Positions 46,076 through 59,030 of a stretch of DNA of 64,000 nucleotides are shown piece by piece. The DNA is from Paulownia fortunei (Eukaryota > Streptophyta > Magnoliopsida > Lamiales > Paulowniaceae). The position numbers and the translations under genes are program-made. Position 1 is the stretch's first letter. Every line of letters begins with the position of its first letter. The notes below the pieces were generated by a model. That model had not been told where the DNA came from, searched no databases, and saw nothing but the letters and a program-made list of their open reading frames with translations. Location: assembly GCA_019321725.1 (NCBI GenBank), contig CM033116.1, positions 12,232,841 to 12,296,840 of the forward strand, given 5' to 3'.

Positions 46076-46190
46076 ACTATCCAGTAATAAGGGGCGCAAA
46101 ACTGAAGCTTCTTCTCGTAAGTGGTCTATCCTGCAACAGATAAATCTCAAAATCTCACTAAGTTAGTTTAGTGATCCGTTCTAAACACCA

Positions 46191-46913
46191 ATTAATAGAA
46201 TTTGTTTCCTTAATATTTAAATTAATTATTCAAATTTGTATTTTCAAGTCTGTGTTGTAACATACAAATAAAACATGCAGCAGAATATATTAGTATTAGT
46301 AAATTTTCAAAAACTTATATTGAATTTAATGTTGCAACATAAGATTAAACACATAGCAAAACAGTAAAAATTAACTCAGTAATTTTTAACTTGTTTCAAA
46401 TACAAAAGTACTCTACATGCACGAAGTTAGGCCTAGAGAAAAAATAATCCACTATTAGAAGATGATTTGTACAATACAAATTAAAGACTCCCTCTTTATG
46501 TGATATCGTCTCGAGTTGATCATTGATAACTGGATTTGTTTGTGAGCTCCATTCGAATTGAACTGCTTCGTAGAACTCTCTCGTTAACCTCCATAAAAAA
46601 GCAGTGTGTCTTCTCCCGAAGACTCCAGCTCCTTCACTAGAAGGATGTTGAGTAGAGATGTTGCAATATGGTTTGCAATGTAGACAAAATCTCTTTGGCT
46701 AACTTTGAAGATCAAACTCTTGTTTTTGCCTTGAAGTAAAAAATATGCTCTTATGATTTTATTATCTAAAAACCACAGTCAAATAATGCCATAAACAACC
46801 GGCATAAGTTGGAAAAGCCTTTATAATCAGCTATTGGTAAGTCAAGATATTACAAGATAATTTTCCTTCTTAACAAAAAGATCAATATGATTCCCGAAAT
46901 CTTGGGCTTATCA
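46191..46913 (-). repeat. Copia element H 5' LTR, with a probable primer site at 46174-46190
   Basis: The minus-strand LTR starts TGATAAGCCCAAGATTTCGG at 46913. Its inner edge touches TTGGTGTTTAGAACGGA, a degenerate TGGTATCAGAGCGGA-type primer site. Matches 41724-42277 with a gap. Confidence 0.75.
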
Positions 46914-48037
46914 AGACATTACATCATAATTCTTCTAGTGGTGGTCGAACACACTTAGAATAAGGTTAGATTATCATTTATTTGTCAAGGTCACTCATTA
47001 GCATAATACTGATTTAAGTTGAAAAATAAGCAACAACATTCATCTCCACATTTTCAGTTTCCAAAATTGCTTTTGATGTCATTCCATATGGAAATTATGA
47101 CAATAAGTTGGAAATATGAGTCATTCGTTGTTTGTGTTGTTTGCTAGCATATATAAGAAAGCAAAGTTAAAAATTTGAGCTACAAGTGTTGGAAATTGGA
47201 TCGACTTTATGACCCTTAACCCAATTAGCATTGATATTTAAGTTGGATGTTATATCCACAATTTGGGTGAAATTGAGTTTTCTAATTGGATTGGGATTCT
47301 TTCTTGAGCATGAATATATATCTCTTATCCCCATCCAACTGAACGTGAGTGAATAAATGTATTATTCCAAAACTCTCTCCATAATCTCCTCTCTATTTTT
47401 TTCTCTCTACGTTCTTTCTTGGAACATTATCATAAACTTCAAGAACTTGAGGTATGTGAACATGTAAATAATTCTAGTAGTTATTCATCATCAACGTGAA
47501 ATATATGTTCGTATTTGCTTTGTGGTTCAATCCAAAATGAGGTTAGTAAATGAGTTTGATCCAAGATGCGTGGATCGACAATCCGCTAGTTATAGGTATA
47601 TTCGATCCACTTTTATATATGAATATTGATTCATATTATTGATGTGTATTTGCTTATAACAATAAATTTTGATTTTTCACAATACAAAATTTCATTCCCA
47701 AAAGTACCAGATTTCATCTCTAATAAAATGCGCAAGAAACTTTTTCATTGCTAGCATCGTTGGGCTGTCTTTGTTGCTAAATGGGAATCATGGATCATAG
47801 GTCCAATATAGATGTTATTAATTCCATTGCTGAAATTATAATCAATAGGCAACAAATATTGTTGTGCCAAAAATCATCTTTGCTTTGTAGGCAAAATTAA
47901 TATTTTGTTGTCAAATGACTCTACATTAAGACAACTTCTTATCAAGATTAGCAATGACGTACTTTGTAGAAAAATACGTGTTTTAAAGCAGCGAAAAGTT
48001 TTGTGCTGATCATATTTTTCGCCGAATGAAAGTTCTA

Positions 48038-48195
48038 ACCTGGTCAATGAAAATTTTCGTGCCTAAAGACCTGTTTACATAATAATTTTTCTTTTTTTTT
48101 TTTTTCTAAAAACCTTATTACACAATGAAAATTTTCGTATCTATAAACCCTTTTTATGCAATGGAAAATTCACTCCTAGAAACCTTATCAAACGA
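48038..48195. repeat. Four degenerate tandem copies of a ~40-bp unit
   Basis: Units share AATGAAAATTTTCGT followed by a (C/T)CTA(A/T)AAACC(T/C)-type end: starts near 48038, 48076, 48125 and 48161. The second unit has lost most of its start to a T-run. Confidence 0.6.
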
Positions 48196-48564
48196 TATAA
48201 ATAGTCACTTATTCATCACATAATCTAGTTCTAAACATCCAAAACTATTACCTTGTTTGGATTCAATTAATAATCTACAAAATATATGACCATTCCGAAC
48301 AAATGTTTTTTTATTTTTTAAATTTTAATTAACTTTTCAATTTAATTAAAATTTCCAGTTTATTATCTGAATAATTTTAATTTGTTTACATACCTGTATG
48401 AATAATTCATAAATATCAAATATGTTGAGCAAGAAAGTCTATAAACAAAATATGATTCAAATACACAAATAAGTCATTTTCCAAAATACTAAATTGAAGA
48501 TTAATTGCATGCAGCACATCAATATAAAGAAAATCCAAAAATGACAATTTTCAAAACACAAACT

Positions 48565-48745
48565 GCATCATTACAGTGCTGAAATCGTGTTCTTTCAGTA
48601 CTTAAATAGGTACCGATGTAGCAGCATTTCAGCACCTGTTTAAGTGCTGACACAGCACCATTTTGAGTTGAAACAGCACAATTTCAGAGAGAAACTGAAA
48701 TGGCGCTGTTGTAGCACCTGTAAGTGCTGGAACAAAACCATTGTT
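48565..48745. repeat. Cluster of AGTGCTG / CAGCAC boxes
   Basis: Within 180 bases the heptamer AGTGCTG or its reverse-complement core CAGCAC occurs at least eight times in both orientations, for example CAGTGCTGAAA, TTTCAGCACCTG, AAGTGCTGACACAGCACC and GTAAGTGCTGGAAC. This spacing can form several small stems. Confidence 0.6.
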
Positions 48746-49589
48746 CACCATAACTTGCAATTAACACGTAAAAACAGAAACAATTAAGATTTAAAGCTTC
48801 AAATGCATCTAATAATATTTGGCAGCTCTAACTACTATTTAAAATATCACCTCTACCCACAAGTAGAATGGCATACGATTGCCAAAATCAAAACATACAC
48901 CATAATCAATGCTAAATCCAGTTAAATCACCACATCAACATAATTCACTTTTGTAAACATCAACACCTGAATTCTTTATGGCTCCATTGAATAGATTTGA
49001 AGTTGAGGATTTTAATCCATAATAATCTCATAATGAGCTCCTATGTTGAGTTTTTTTTTTTTTTAGTCATTATGGTGGATTTCAAATTCATTTTATATAA
49101 AATCATTCGAAATCCTTCCCTCAAATCCAAATCCTTCCATCCAAATGCAATCTAAAATAAAATGCAAGAAGACATGAGTTTACTTACATGATTTTTCTCA
49201 AATTGTGGAGTAATCCATAATTATTTCCTTCTGTATATTGATTATGTTTACAAAGCGAATTCCATCAACCTCCTCACCATCAAATTTCAGTTCTTGACTC
49301 AATAAAAGGTTAGGTTCTAATTACATGAATATCATTTTCTTCATAGATATCTATATTACCAATAACCATAAAATTAACTTACAAGATCCTTAATTAGCTG
49401 CTATAATGGATCTAGATCCTTGGTTATGGCTTGTGTTTATGGTTGATCGATTTTGTTGGTTTATTTTGCATCCCTGCCATCTCCAACCACAAGAGATTAT
49501 TTATCTAAAAAAAAAAACAGAACTTGTATTTATCTAAAAACCACAAACTCATTAGCTTGCATTAGCAAAAACAGAACTACCCTTGCCAT

Positions 49590-50388
49590 TTTCCACCGTT
49601 GGAGAGACGTCTCGGGCTAATTGGTGACTCCCCTGCTAATTGTGTATGTTGTAGTGAAGAGTGTGTATGCGTGTGGGTCTATGAGTTTGTGCATATGTGT
49701 GTGCGTGGAGGGTTGGGAGCTGCCCAAAAAGTGGTCCCTTAAGTATAACCAAAGAGCTAACACTGGTACAAGTGCTGCACGTCCAAGTTAACTAGGTAAG
49801 CTAGAAGTCTATGACAACTAGTATCAGAGCGGGGCCTCTAGAATCAAAGTTGGACCTGACATTGGGACCCTAGACGGTTAAGTCTGGGCCCTTACGCCTT
49901 CCGTAGAAGGTTCAGGTAAAGTAAGCAGCTCGCAAAGAGTCCCGGCTAGCTCCCTCATCAAGCAAAGCAAACCTTATTCCCTATGACAAGTCCTCATGTT
50001 TTTGGTGGCCCTCCTTGCCATTAATAGGTAAGGCTAGTTCCTTCCGGAGAGTAAGTTCATCATCAGATTTCAATGTATTGATTTAGGGCAAACAGGTCCT
50101 AGGAATTAGAGGGGTTTGGTGATTTTGATTATAAAGTAAGAAATAGACAACACAAGGTAATTTTTGGCAAAACAGGGATGCTATGGTGCAATTGGAAGAC
50201 CACCCAATTCCAAAAAATTATATTTTGTATAAAACTTTTCCCACAAATCCTTATTTGTTTGGGTTTTGATAAAATTTATAGGAAAAACTCATTTTCCACC
50301 CACTTTTCATTTGCCACCTACTTTGAAAAGAAATGCTAGGCTTCACTTTTTTCTTCAAGAAAATTTATGAGAATAATTTTTTTTTATC
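49590..50388 (+). other. Possible LTR-retroelement leader with primer-like site
   Basis: CTAGTATCAGAGCGGGGCC at 49823-49841 resembles an initiator-tRNA primer site; upstream is a GT-rich stretch (TGTGTATGCGTGTGGGTC and similar, 49640-49710) and downstream a moderately GC-rich piece to about 50060. No gag-like frame follows. 50060-50388 shows nothing recognisable. Confidence 0.35.
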
Positions 50389-50840
50389 TTAAATGGAGAT
50401 TGGCTTCGAATGAACCATCAATACATATATATGTGTATATATATTCCTATATAAGTATGGCAAGTTCACACAACACATAAAAAATTGTATAGGTACAAAT
50501 AAATATATATGTATATATGTGTGTGTATGTATACATATGTAAATATAATTATATTTCTTCACGTCACATAAATTTATGAAAAAAGATTGATCTAAACTAT
50601 AACTATAAAGGTAAAAATATTTTTGCATACATATTTATGTATATGTATTTCTTAAACTAATAAAATAAACATTTACAATACATATATGAAAACATATGTA
50701 TATGTATTATATTACATGTAAATATATTTTCGTGAACATAGAGATAATATGTAGTTTATAGTCACATATATAATATATATATATATATATATGTTTATAT
50801 ACATATACAAAAACTTTAGTCGAATTACTACGTTGTGCCA
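50389..50840. repeat. TA/TG-rich simple-sequence region
   Basis: Many short alternating runs such as ATATATATGTGTATATATAT and GTATATATGTGTGTGTATG. Apparent small frames in it are low-complexity and unsupported. Confidence 0.8.
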
Positions 50841-50963
50841 TATGTTTATGAAAAATTATCCACAAACTACTAACTAAATATATTTTTAAAGTTTTCTCCA
50901 TAAACCAATAATCCAACCAAACACAATTATAAAAATAAATTATCACATCGAAAGTCATCATTA

Positions 50964-51290
50964 TACTGTCCTTTAAAAAAACTCATCCAAATACATATTT
51001 CATTTTAATTCTCATCTCTTCCAAATTACTTTTTCTCACTTTTTCTCATAAAATTAATTCTCTAAAATGGAGTAACTATCTAATCGCAGCATAGTTTTTC
51101 AAGTTTTTAGTTGAAATTGGCGCCTACAATGAATATTTTTTAAATATTTGAGTTGATATATCATGTTGGTTTTTTTATTTAGTTTTAATATTATTAAAAT
51201 AAATATTAACGATTCGTATATTATTTAATATTATTCATTTTAATCTTACAAAAAAAATAGAACTTACTTTTGGGACGGAGATAGTAGTAT
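50964..51290. repeat. Stowaway-like MITE end
   Basis: TTTTGGGACGGAGATAGTAGTA at 51268-51289 is close to the inner-to-outer end of Stowaway MITEs (reverse of TACTCCCTCCGTCCCAAAA). A matching left end was not found; TATACTGTCCTTTAAAA at 50962-50978 is at best a decayed one. Confidence 0.4.
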
Positions 51291-52923
51291 ACAATGAGGG
51301 GGCTTTTTACTTTAGATATGAAATGATTAATATAAAATATGATAAAATGTTGAATATGAATTGATTTATTAATAAATCTTATATAGACTTTATTTGATGG
51401 TAAAAATGATATAGTAATATAAGATGTAATCCAATGTGGACATTATAAGATAAATTATGAGTATATGGATGTATTACCAAACTACCCTTATTAAAGGGCA
51501 AATTTATAACTCAATCAAACCCCTATTCCTTCCCGTTTGAACCCTAATCCCACCCACTTTTTTTGTTTATGGTGATCAAATTGCTGCATTCAGATTTCTT
51601 CTACAAGCAACGAACTCAAGAAAACCTCCGACAGCCAGTGAGTAAAAAACAAGGTCTTCATTCTCTATTCGAGCATTTACCTGTAATTTGAACTCTACCA
51701 AATTAATAACCCAGGCGGCTGATATGCCAAAATTCTGAAAGGGCAGATCCCATTCCTCTTGCTAAATAAGATATTTACATGCAGTCGTCTTGGTTTTGCA
51801 CTATTTTCCCATAAAAACTTGGAAAGCCAGCAAATATAGGAATATTGATTACAAAAAGCTTGAATATCCACTTTGATTAACCTGTTTAATAATAAGTCCC
51901 AAGAAAAAAGAAAAAAAAAACACAGCAAGTATTTGAACCTCAATTTCTAACTATTCACCCATGAAGCCACCAAAAAGAAGAAGCTGAAGGTTGACGCATG
52001 GTTCGGTAGCCGAAAAATATTGTTATTTCATTTCACATTCCACTCTATTTGAATGGCCTAATTTGTCACAGAAGGGTTTCATTCTTTACTTTGCTTTCAT
52101 CTCTCCTTTACTTCCTCTTCTTCAGAGTAGCCGGGTGAGAGAGTGGAAATTTTGCATCTTAGTTCAAGGGGCATCAACTGTAATTTCACATTCTACTTTG
52201 AAGGATAGAATGGACGTTTGCATATTGGTTTGGGTCTTGGACTTTGTTAGATTATTGAATCCTATCATTTGTGATGGGATTCTAGTCAAGGCTAGAATTC
52301 AAAATACAATTAGGTCAGGTGATATCAAGCGAATTGGATCACTCAAAGCATGCGTTGGACCAACTTGGATATAATAGTATTATTTTACCCAATTTGCCAA
52401 AGTAAACATGGCCTTATAGGATAAATGTTAGTTTTATGCAAGTTATAGCAACTTGATAAATTTGTTTTTAATATTTGATAGTCAATGTGTGGATCATTTT
52501 GTTAACTAAGAGAATTCAGTAGCAACAATATATTTTGTGTCCAAAAGTATTCAACATTTTGCCAATGATTACATTTTTTCCCTAAATTATCAATATATTT
52601 ACAATGACATACTTTGCACCCAAGAAGATAAAATGGATACAAAAATTTAATTGTAAAAGCTTCAATATTTTGATACGATTAATTCTCATTGCCAACTACA
52701 TTGTAACATTCACAACAGTGTGTTTCGTCACATAATGAAAAACAAAGGCTACTATATATTTTCTAGTAAAAACTCCAATATCTGGGTATAATTATATGTT
52801 GGTTTGTTGAGCATTCACAACAATGTATTTTATTGCTTTTTAGCACTTATGTCTTTGCCTTTTAGCACTTAAAGGGGATGAAATTTTTTGTTACCAAATT
52901 CTAGTGTTCCTGATATGATGTTA
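51291..52923 (+). other. Interval with an untranslated-leader-like piece, no confirmed gene
   Basis: AACCCTAATCCCACCCAC (51540-51558) followed by a mixed-composition stretch and CAGCCAG|TGAGTA near 51636 looks like a plant 5' untranslated exon. The 127-codon open stretch at 51991-52374 starts with TTG, has no recognisable family and is not accepted as a gene. 52400-52923 carries short GCAACAATA/TTGCCAA boxes similar to those at 60960-61184, perhaps subterminal repeats of an older transposon. Confidence 0.35.
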
Positions 52924-52926
52924 TGT

Positions 52927-53440
52927 AACTACAGCAAATACGATTTTTAGCGATGAAATATTTATATTCGTCGCTAACTTGACAAAATTCGTCGCTAAGT
53001 AATATTTATGATGAATATTTTTCATCGCTAATATCGTCGCTATAAGAGCATCGCCAAAACTTAGCGACAAAATTGACCGTTTTCGTCGTCAAGTTAGCGA
53101 TGATTTTTTATTGCGGTTAAGACAACAATTTTCATTGCCAACATTATTATTAGCGACGAACTATTGAAAGATATTTTGTTGTTAAATAAAAAAAAATAAA
53201 AAAAATAATTTAACGTTAGTGACGAATTAGATTCTTTATCGCTAAAATAAAAAAAATTAGCGACGAAATTTGTAACATATTCGTCGCAAAATTATTCAAA
53301 AAAAAATTACTTTGGTGGCGAATTTTTTATTTCGTCGCCAACTTAGCGACGAGAATACAAAATATTCTTCGCCAATATGATTGTTTTTTAATGACGAAAG
53401 ATCTTAATTTCGTTGCTAATGTTCAGTCTTTTTTTTAATA
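52927..53440. repeat. CACTA left subterminal repeat region
   Basis: About twenty TTAGCGA(C/T)GAA or TTCGTCGC(T/C)AA boxes in both orientations, spaced 15-40 bases. In En/Spm these subterminal boxes bind the TnpA-type protein. Confidence 0.9.
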
Positions 53441-53681
53441 TATTTTGTTATTTCAATTATTTCCCCGTATATTTGCAACCTATGTTTTCAACCTGTTGTT
53501 CAACCCATAACTGTCACAACCTCAATCACAATAATCACAACTACAAACACAACCATCAAACTTCCAACAACCATTAAAATTCAACAAATTAAACACAATA
53601 AAATGACACATTAAACATATATACAATAAAATATCTAATATAAATATTAAACAAAATACAATCTTATATACTTAAAATACG

Positions 53682-55250
53682 CTATAACTGTGGAGGTGGT
53701 GGTGGAGGTGGCAAAGTTGAGGAGGATGGGGGCTGCTGGACAAGCGATTGTAGTAGACTTGTAGCTATCCTCTCAAAAGCTTGGATCATCGCATGTATAA
53801 TGGTCGATCTTCATCGCTTGTAATTTAGTCCTAGTGCTATACAACTCATTTTGTGTAGACTCCAGCAGCTCCCTAACTTGTACATTAGTCGGTCTGGATG
53901 ATGATGTATTAAAAGAAGTGGACCTAACAGTTTAGGCCAATTTCCAACCCCACGTATGCACTTTCAATTCTCTCTCCTATCCAGCCTTTCGTATAGCTAT
54001 AGTGTATTTCATTAAAGACAGTGATCCGATCCTTGCTGTTAGATCAATCGGCCTACAAATAACATTTTATTACATTAAAGTCGAATCAAATAATAATTTC
54101 AGTGAAACTAAATAGTTTATACTTACATCATCATCACTATATTGTAAAAAGGACTTTGAACCTCCACGATGATTGTATGGCAACTTAGCACGATTTGTGG
54201 AGTTGATTTCTAAACGTTTCTACAAAAAAAAATAGTTAATTTATAATAAAAAAAGTTAATTAATACTAAATATAAGATTTAACTAAGTTACATAACTATA
54301 TGAGCTCTTCATGTTTTCACCAAATTACAAAGATATTTAAGAAACTTAAATAAATCTAAATAAATAAACAAGAAATAGTAAATATGAATAAGATGGTGAT
54401 AGTAGATAAGTGACTAAGTGTAATACATAGTACCTCATTTAGTCACCATTTTAGCTAAAACAAGGTCAAATACTATTACCTTAAATTCATCATACTCGAA
54501 CAATCTGCACAAATATTCTCAATCCGCCGAAGTCTCACACAAATCTTAGGCATTTGTTTTAATCGATCATCCCAAGATAGATGCGTGAGACTCTTGTAAT
54601 ATTTATGTATCTTATGACGGTGGTCGCGGTATCAGGCACTTATCAGTTTATTAGTCTCATTCCTAACCGACTCTACTCTTATACCAAAGTCTATAGTAAA
54701 TATATCCTATAAAGAAAAACAAAAGATTTTTCAACATTTAGCATATAAAATAGAATTTAAACTAATAAATATAATTTGAATACTTATACTTACCAATAAC
54801 CGATCAAAAATAGGCCGCTTTTGCTCCTTTGTAATCTTTCTCCAATTAATCACTTGGAGCGGTGCAAACTTTTTCACAGCAATACTGAGCTCTATCATAA
54901 AAGATGTTGCATTTGTCCCTATTAGATAACCATAACACTTGTGAAATGTGAGGGGGATCTTTCCCCTGGATTCTAACTGGTGTCTGAGCTTATCTCCGTG
55001 TGTTGCTCGTGTCTTTCTACATTTCTTTTGTGCAAGAGCTGTAAAACATTAACAAAAGTATTAAATTATTGTTCAACATAATTATTATATAAAAATAAAA
55101 AAAAATTATAAAGTGAAACAAACCATCAGATGTACTCTTCATATGCATGTCTATGGAAGTTGGATCAATAACGGGTTGATCCTCAATCCATTTAGGAGGC
55201 ACACCTACAAAAGACAAACATCTGGTTAGACACATAACAATTGATATAAT
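53682..55250 (-). pseudogene. CACTA second protein, Ptta/En/Spm (Transposase_24) type
   Basis: Minus strand, several exons or broken pieces. N-terminal part 55017-55235 reads GVPPKWIEDQPVIDPTSIDM. A central GTNATSFMIELSIAVKKFAP then LQVINWRKITKEQKRPIFDR near 54795-54930 matches the conserved Ptta core. RNETNKLIS and YRDHRHKIHKYYKSLTHLSW follow near 54560-54670. The C terminus SLLQSLVQQPPSSSTLPPPP ends with a stop at 53682-53684. Likely introns fall at 54060-54130 and 54690-54790. In En/Spm the partner protein binds the element ends. Single-base breaks are likely, so I treat it as a pseudogene. Confidence 0.72.
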
Positions 55251-55625
55251 TTTTATTTAAACTATTTAAAAAACTTATTGGCCGTCAGTAGTAAAAGACG
55301 AATTAGATGGTGCAGTAACTGCTAGCGAGTGACTAAAGAAAATAAATTTTATTTATTAAATTCAATCAAAAGATATAAATACCAGGCATTTAACGAGACT
55401 ATGCAACAAACTTCATATATCTAGCATTTTATTTAAAATGATCAGGAGATTACAACAACTAAGGTAGTTACAACAACAACTAAGTAATATTCAAATTTAG
55501 TATAACTCTTCAACAATGATATGTGAAATCATAATTGGGTTGAGAATATTGTTCAATGAAGCTAAATAAGTAAAAATACTTAATAAAATAAAGTACAATA
55601 AAAGTTAATAGTTGATACCATCATA

Positions 55626-58600
55626 TTAGTTAGTATCATCAACAGATAGAAATATTTGCTCTTCCCCATCACTCTCTAATTCAGTGTCCTTCTCTTCATC
55701 ATTAATGACATTATACATGTCCTCAGAGAACCCTAATTGTGTATCCAATAATTCTACATGTTGAGGTTGAATGTCTACTCTGCAAAGATGTGGAATTTCT
55801 AAATCATCATGAAACATTAAGCTTATCTCATCTAATGAAATTTCTTAATTAGACTCATTGTTAGAACTGCTTTCAGGTTCAATTTCCTCGCTATTATCAT
55901 CTTCCTTTTTGGTTACTTTATATATTTCTTGATGTTGCACTTTTTGCACAACTTTTCAAGATCCTCTACACTTTATATCATCAAGTAATAAACTTGTCTT
56001 GCTTGAGTTGCCAAAATAATGGGGTCATCCTTGTACCATATCTTAGATGTATCAATACATGTAAGACCAAACTCTTGCACACCTGATTTTTTTTTTGGGC
56101 TTACACATCACACCAGAATAAGTGTACCTTATATCCTGATGCGTAAAACTATATTACAACATCTTTCAAAACTCCAAAAAAATCCAAAATTTTCCCCATC
56201 ATCGGATGATGGTACACTAACCCCACTATTTTGAGTAATCCGATGAGTATCATGAGAAATTGTATGGTACCGAACACCATTAACAATACAAGCATCGTAT
56301 AGTCTAACTTCAGCATCAGGTCCCAATGCAAGAGAGTATAGCTCATTTGTGGCCTTAGGATCTTTCAAAGTTCTTAGCCTAATTATTTTATCCCTAAACC
56401 ACTGTGGAAATTCCACCTCGTGACATTGTAGAATGCAGTTTGAAGGAAATCTGGCTAAAAGAATTTGAAAATGTTCACTGCACAATTTATATACAAGTAT
56501 TATAATGTATAATCAAAATTATGAGGAAAAAAAATAGAAGCTAATTTGAAAACTTAATTTATATATCGGTCGACTTCTATGCAATTGTTAAGAACATACC
56601 AGTGTGCTTCCTTACGTAAAGTAGAAGGCAATTTATGATTTCGATGGCTGCCCAGCACTCTTAATTGTTGATTGAAAACACTTAAGGTTAATGAAATAGA
56701 TTGACTAACATCTTACAAAGATGTGAAAGTTAACGCTTCATTCACAATATATCCATCGGCAATAAACCCCTCGGTTCTTGCCTTATTATGAACATACTTC
56801 TCAAGTGTTCCCAAATACCGTTCAAAAGGATACATTCACCGTGATGAAACCGGTCCAGTTAATATGGCCTCACAGGGTAAATGACCTATTAAGTGAACCA
56901 TAATATCAAAAAATACCGGAGGAAATATTCATTCCACCTTGCATAAAATGAATACAATATCCTCCGCTATTTTATTCAAGTCAGCAACATATAAAGTTCT
57001 TGAAGTGAGTTTTTTGAAAAAGTCACATAACTCAACAACTGTGCCACACATATCCTTAGGTAAAAACTTTCATTTGGCAATTGAAAGTAATCTTTGCAAA
57101 AGAACATGACAATCATGCGTCTTTAACCCATATAACTTTCCATCATTCACATTCACATTCCTTGAAATATTTGCTGCATAACCATCGAGAAACTTTATAG
57201 ATTTTAAACAATGACAAAATTCACGTCTTTCTTCTAAAGTAAGGGTATAACTCGCATGTGGCTTAGTGACTTTGTCCCCACTCTACTTCAAGTGAATTCA
57301 CTCCCTATACCTATATCTTATATGTCTAACCGAGCTTTGACTGTATTCTTCAACTTTGCTTCTAAACTCAACAACGTACCAACCAGAGCATCACAAATAT
57401 TTTTCTTAATGTGTATAACATCCAGATTATGTCTCAACTTCAAACCTGACCAGTACTCTAGCTCAAAGAAATTGACTTCTTTACCCAATTCGTATCACCA
57501 ATCAAACATTTTTGTTTTTCGATCAATGCAGAATGTTTACTAAATGTCACTTCTGGCAATGCATCTAACTTCGTTAAAATCTCACGACCACTAAAGGTTC
57601 AAGGTGGGCCTTCATTTTAAAACTTTCCATTTAAGCTTTTGTTTTTACGCCACGAGTGCTTTAAATGTAAGAATCGACGGTGGCCAGTATAACAAATTTT
57701 ACTGCGCAAACCTTGACTCGTTGTATCTTCAAGACATATAGGACATGCTTTATAACCCTTGGTGCTCGACCCAGACATTATCCCATATGCTAGGAAGTCA
57801 TGAATTGTCCACATCACAGCAGCATGTAATCGAAACTCTTTCAATCGATGCATCATATATTTCCACCCCCTCATCCCATAAATCTTTCAATTCGTTGATT
57901 AATGGATGCAAGTATACATCTATCTCTTTTCCAGGTGTCTTGGGCCCAGGAATTAAAAGAGACATAATCATGTACGATGGTTTTGTCATTTTTCATGAGG
58001 CTAAATTGTACAGCACAAGTAAAACCGGCCACATACTATAAGTATTTGACATGTTTCCAAATAGATTAAAATCATTAGTTGCTAACCCCAAATGAATATT
58101 TCTAGGATTATCTGAAAACGTTTTATGTAATTTTTCAAACTCGTTCCATAATTCAGCATCAGTTGGGTGCCTTAATATCCTATCTATTTCAACCCTTTTT
58201 TTCTTATACTATCTCATATCTTTCGTTGTATGTTTCGACAAAAACAACCTCTTGAGTCTTGGTTTCAATGGAAAATATCGAAGCACTTTTTGAGGGATTT
58301 TCTTCTTGTTAGCCTCATTAACCTTATAGTGGGGATCCTTACACACCGGACATGTATCCTTACCCTCGTGGTCATTCCAAAATAAAATGCAATCATTTTT
58401 ACAAGCATGTATAAATTCATATCCCAATCCTAACTCTCTTAGCATTTTTTTAGCTTCGTAATATGAGCTTGGAATTGTATTCAATTTTGAAAATGTTTCT
58501 CGCAATAATTGAAGCAACATATCAAACGATTTATTGTTCCAACCATTCAACACCTTCATGTACATTAATTTAACTAAGAAGCTAAATGCAGAAAAATTAG

Positions 58601-59030
58601 TACAACTTGAATATAACTCTCGTTGTGCTTCTTCAAACATTGACATATAACTTCCTCCCAACTCCCCTGCAGATATGTTCTCATTGTTATCCCCCCGTCG
58701 AACCCCACAACTACCAACAACTTCAGTATCCCTTAAGTCATTTAACATGTTAAAGAAAGTGTTATCTTGTTCATCGTCACTGACATGTTCAACTTCATTA
58801 ACGGGATCCATATCAATAATTGGTGTAGTAACTTTTCCATAAAAAGTCCACAGTTTGTCTAATTTACAAATCCCCCATCTTTGGTGTGCTCGAACATAAT
58901 CAAACTTAAATTGATACAAATTCCCATACCTTCGACAAGGACAATAAATCTTCGATAACCCAAATATTGTTATATAATTCTTGGCTACGTCCAAAAATTG
59001 ATTTAAACTATTTATGTATTCTGGAACCAC
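55626..59030 (-). pseudogene. CACTA transposase (tnp2 / Transposase_21 family)
   Basis: The open stretch 58209-59030 holds the transposase-associated N-terminal domain (YITIFGLSKIYCPCRRYGNL) and the beginning of Transposase_21 with CKNDCILFWNDHEGKDTCPV, including its zinc-binding cysteines. The core continues in shifted frames: LLIPGPKTPGKEIDVYLHPL at 57798-57989, then WTIHDFLAYGIMSGSSTKGY and ACPICLEDT at 57617-57874. DUF4218-like sequence lies at 56600-57250. DUF4216 (EFPQWFRDKIIRL, NGVRYHTIS, TQNSGVSV) is at 56129-56485, and the acidic C terminus at 55626-55817. At least four frame breaks. The protein would cut the CACTA ends and join them to a new site. Confidence 0.85.

Larger units (their letters stand above)
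41724..46913 (-). mobile_element. Copia element H (Tork-like), pol-deleted, with a solo LTR inside
   Basis: LTR-like direct repeats at 41724-42277 and 46191-46913 flank, on the minus strand, a gag gene and a protease start. After the protease the sequence goes straight to a purine-rich tract (minus-strand GGAAGGATGAG near 42278-42290), so integrase, reverse transcriptase and RNase H are deleted. A solo Athila LTR (42739-44344) interrupts the gag to protease interval. No convincing target duplication was found for H itself. Confidence 0.78.
46914..49589. other. Non-coding interval with small repeats
   Basis: No gene. An LTR-like beginning TGTTGGAAATTGGATCGAC occurs near 47188, followed by a CT-rich stretch (47380-47420), but no second copy exists. 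Two repeat clusters are listed separately. A possible MITE with imperfect inverted ends (GATTTGAAGTTGAGGATTT and the reverse of AAATCCTTCCCTCAAATCC) spans about 48985-49141. Confidence 0.4.

Noticed and set aside
47188..47640. Possible LTR beginning TGTTGGAAATTGG
   Set aside because: No second copy, primer site or purine tract nearby; cannot be separated from chance.
50389..50961. Two small minus-strand frames rich in Tyr and Ile
   Set aside because: They arise from TA/TG microsatellite sequence.
51991..52374. 127-codon plus-strand open stretch
   Set aside because: TTG start, no domain, no splice context that extends it, and no protein-like composition. Kept only as part of a possible gene remnant.
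57256..58041. Plus-strand open stretches of 95-98 codons
   Set aside because: They are shadows of the CACTA transposase on the minus strand.
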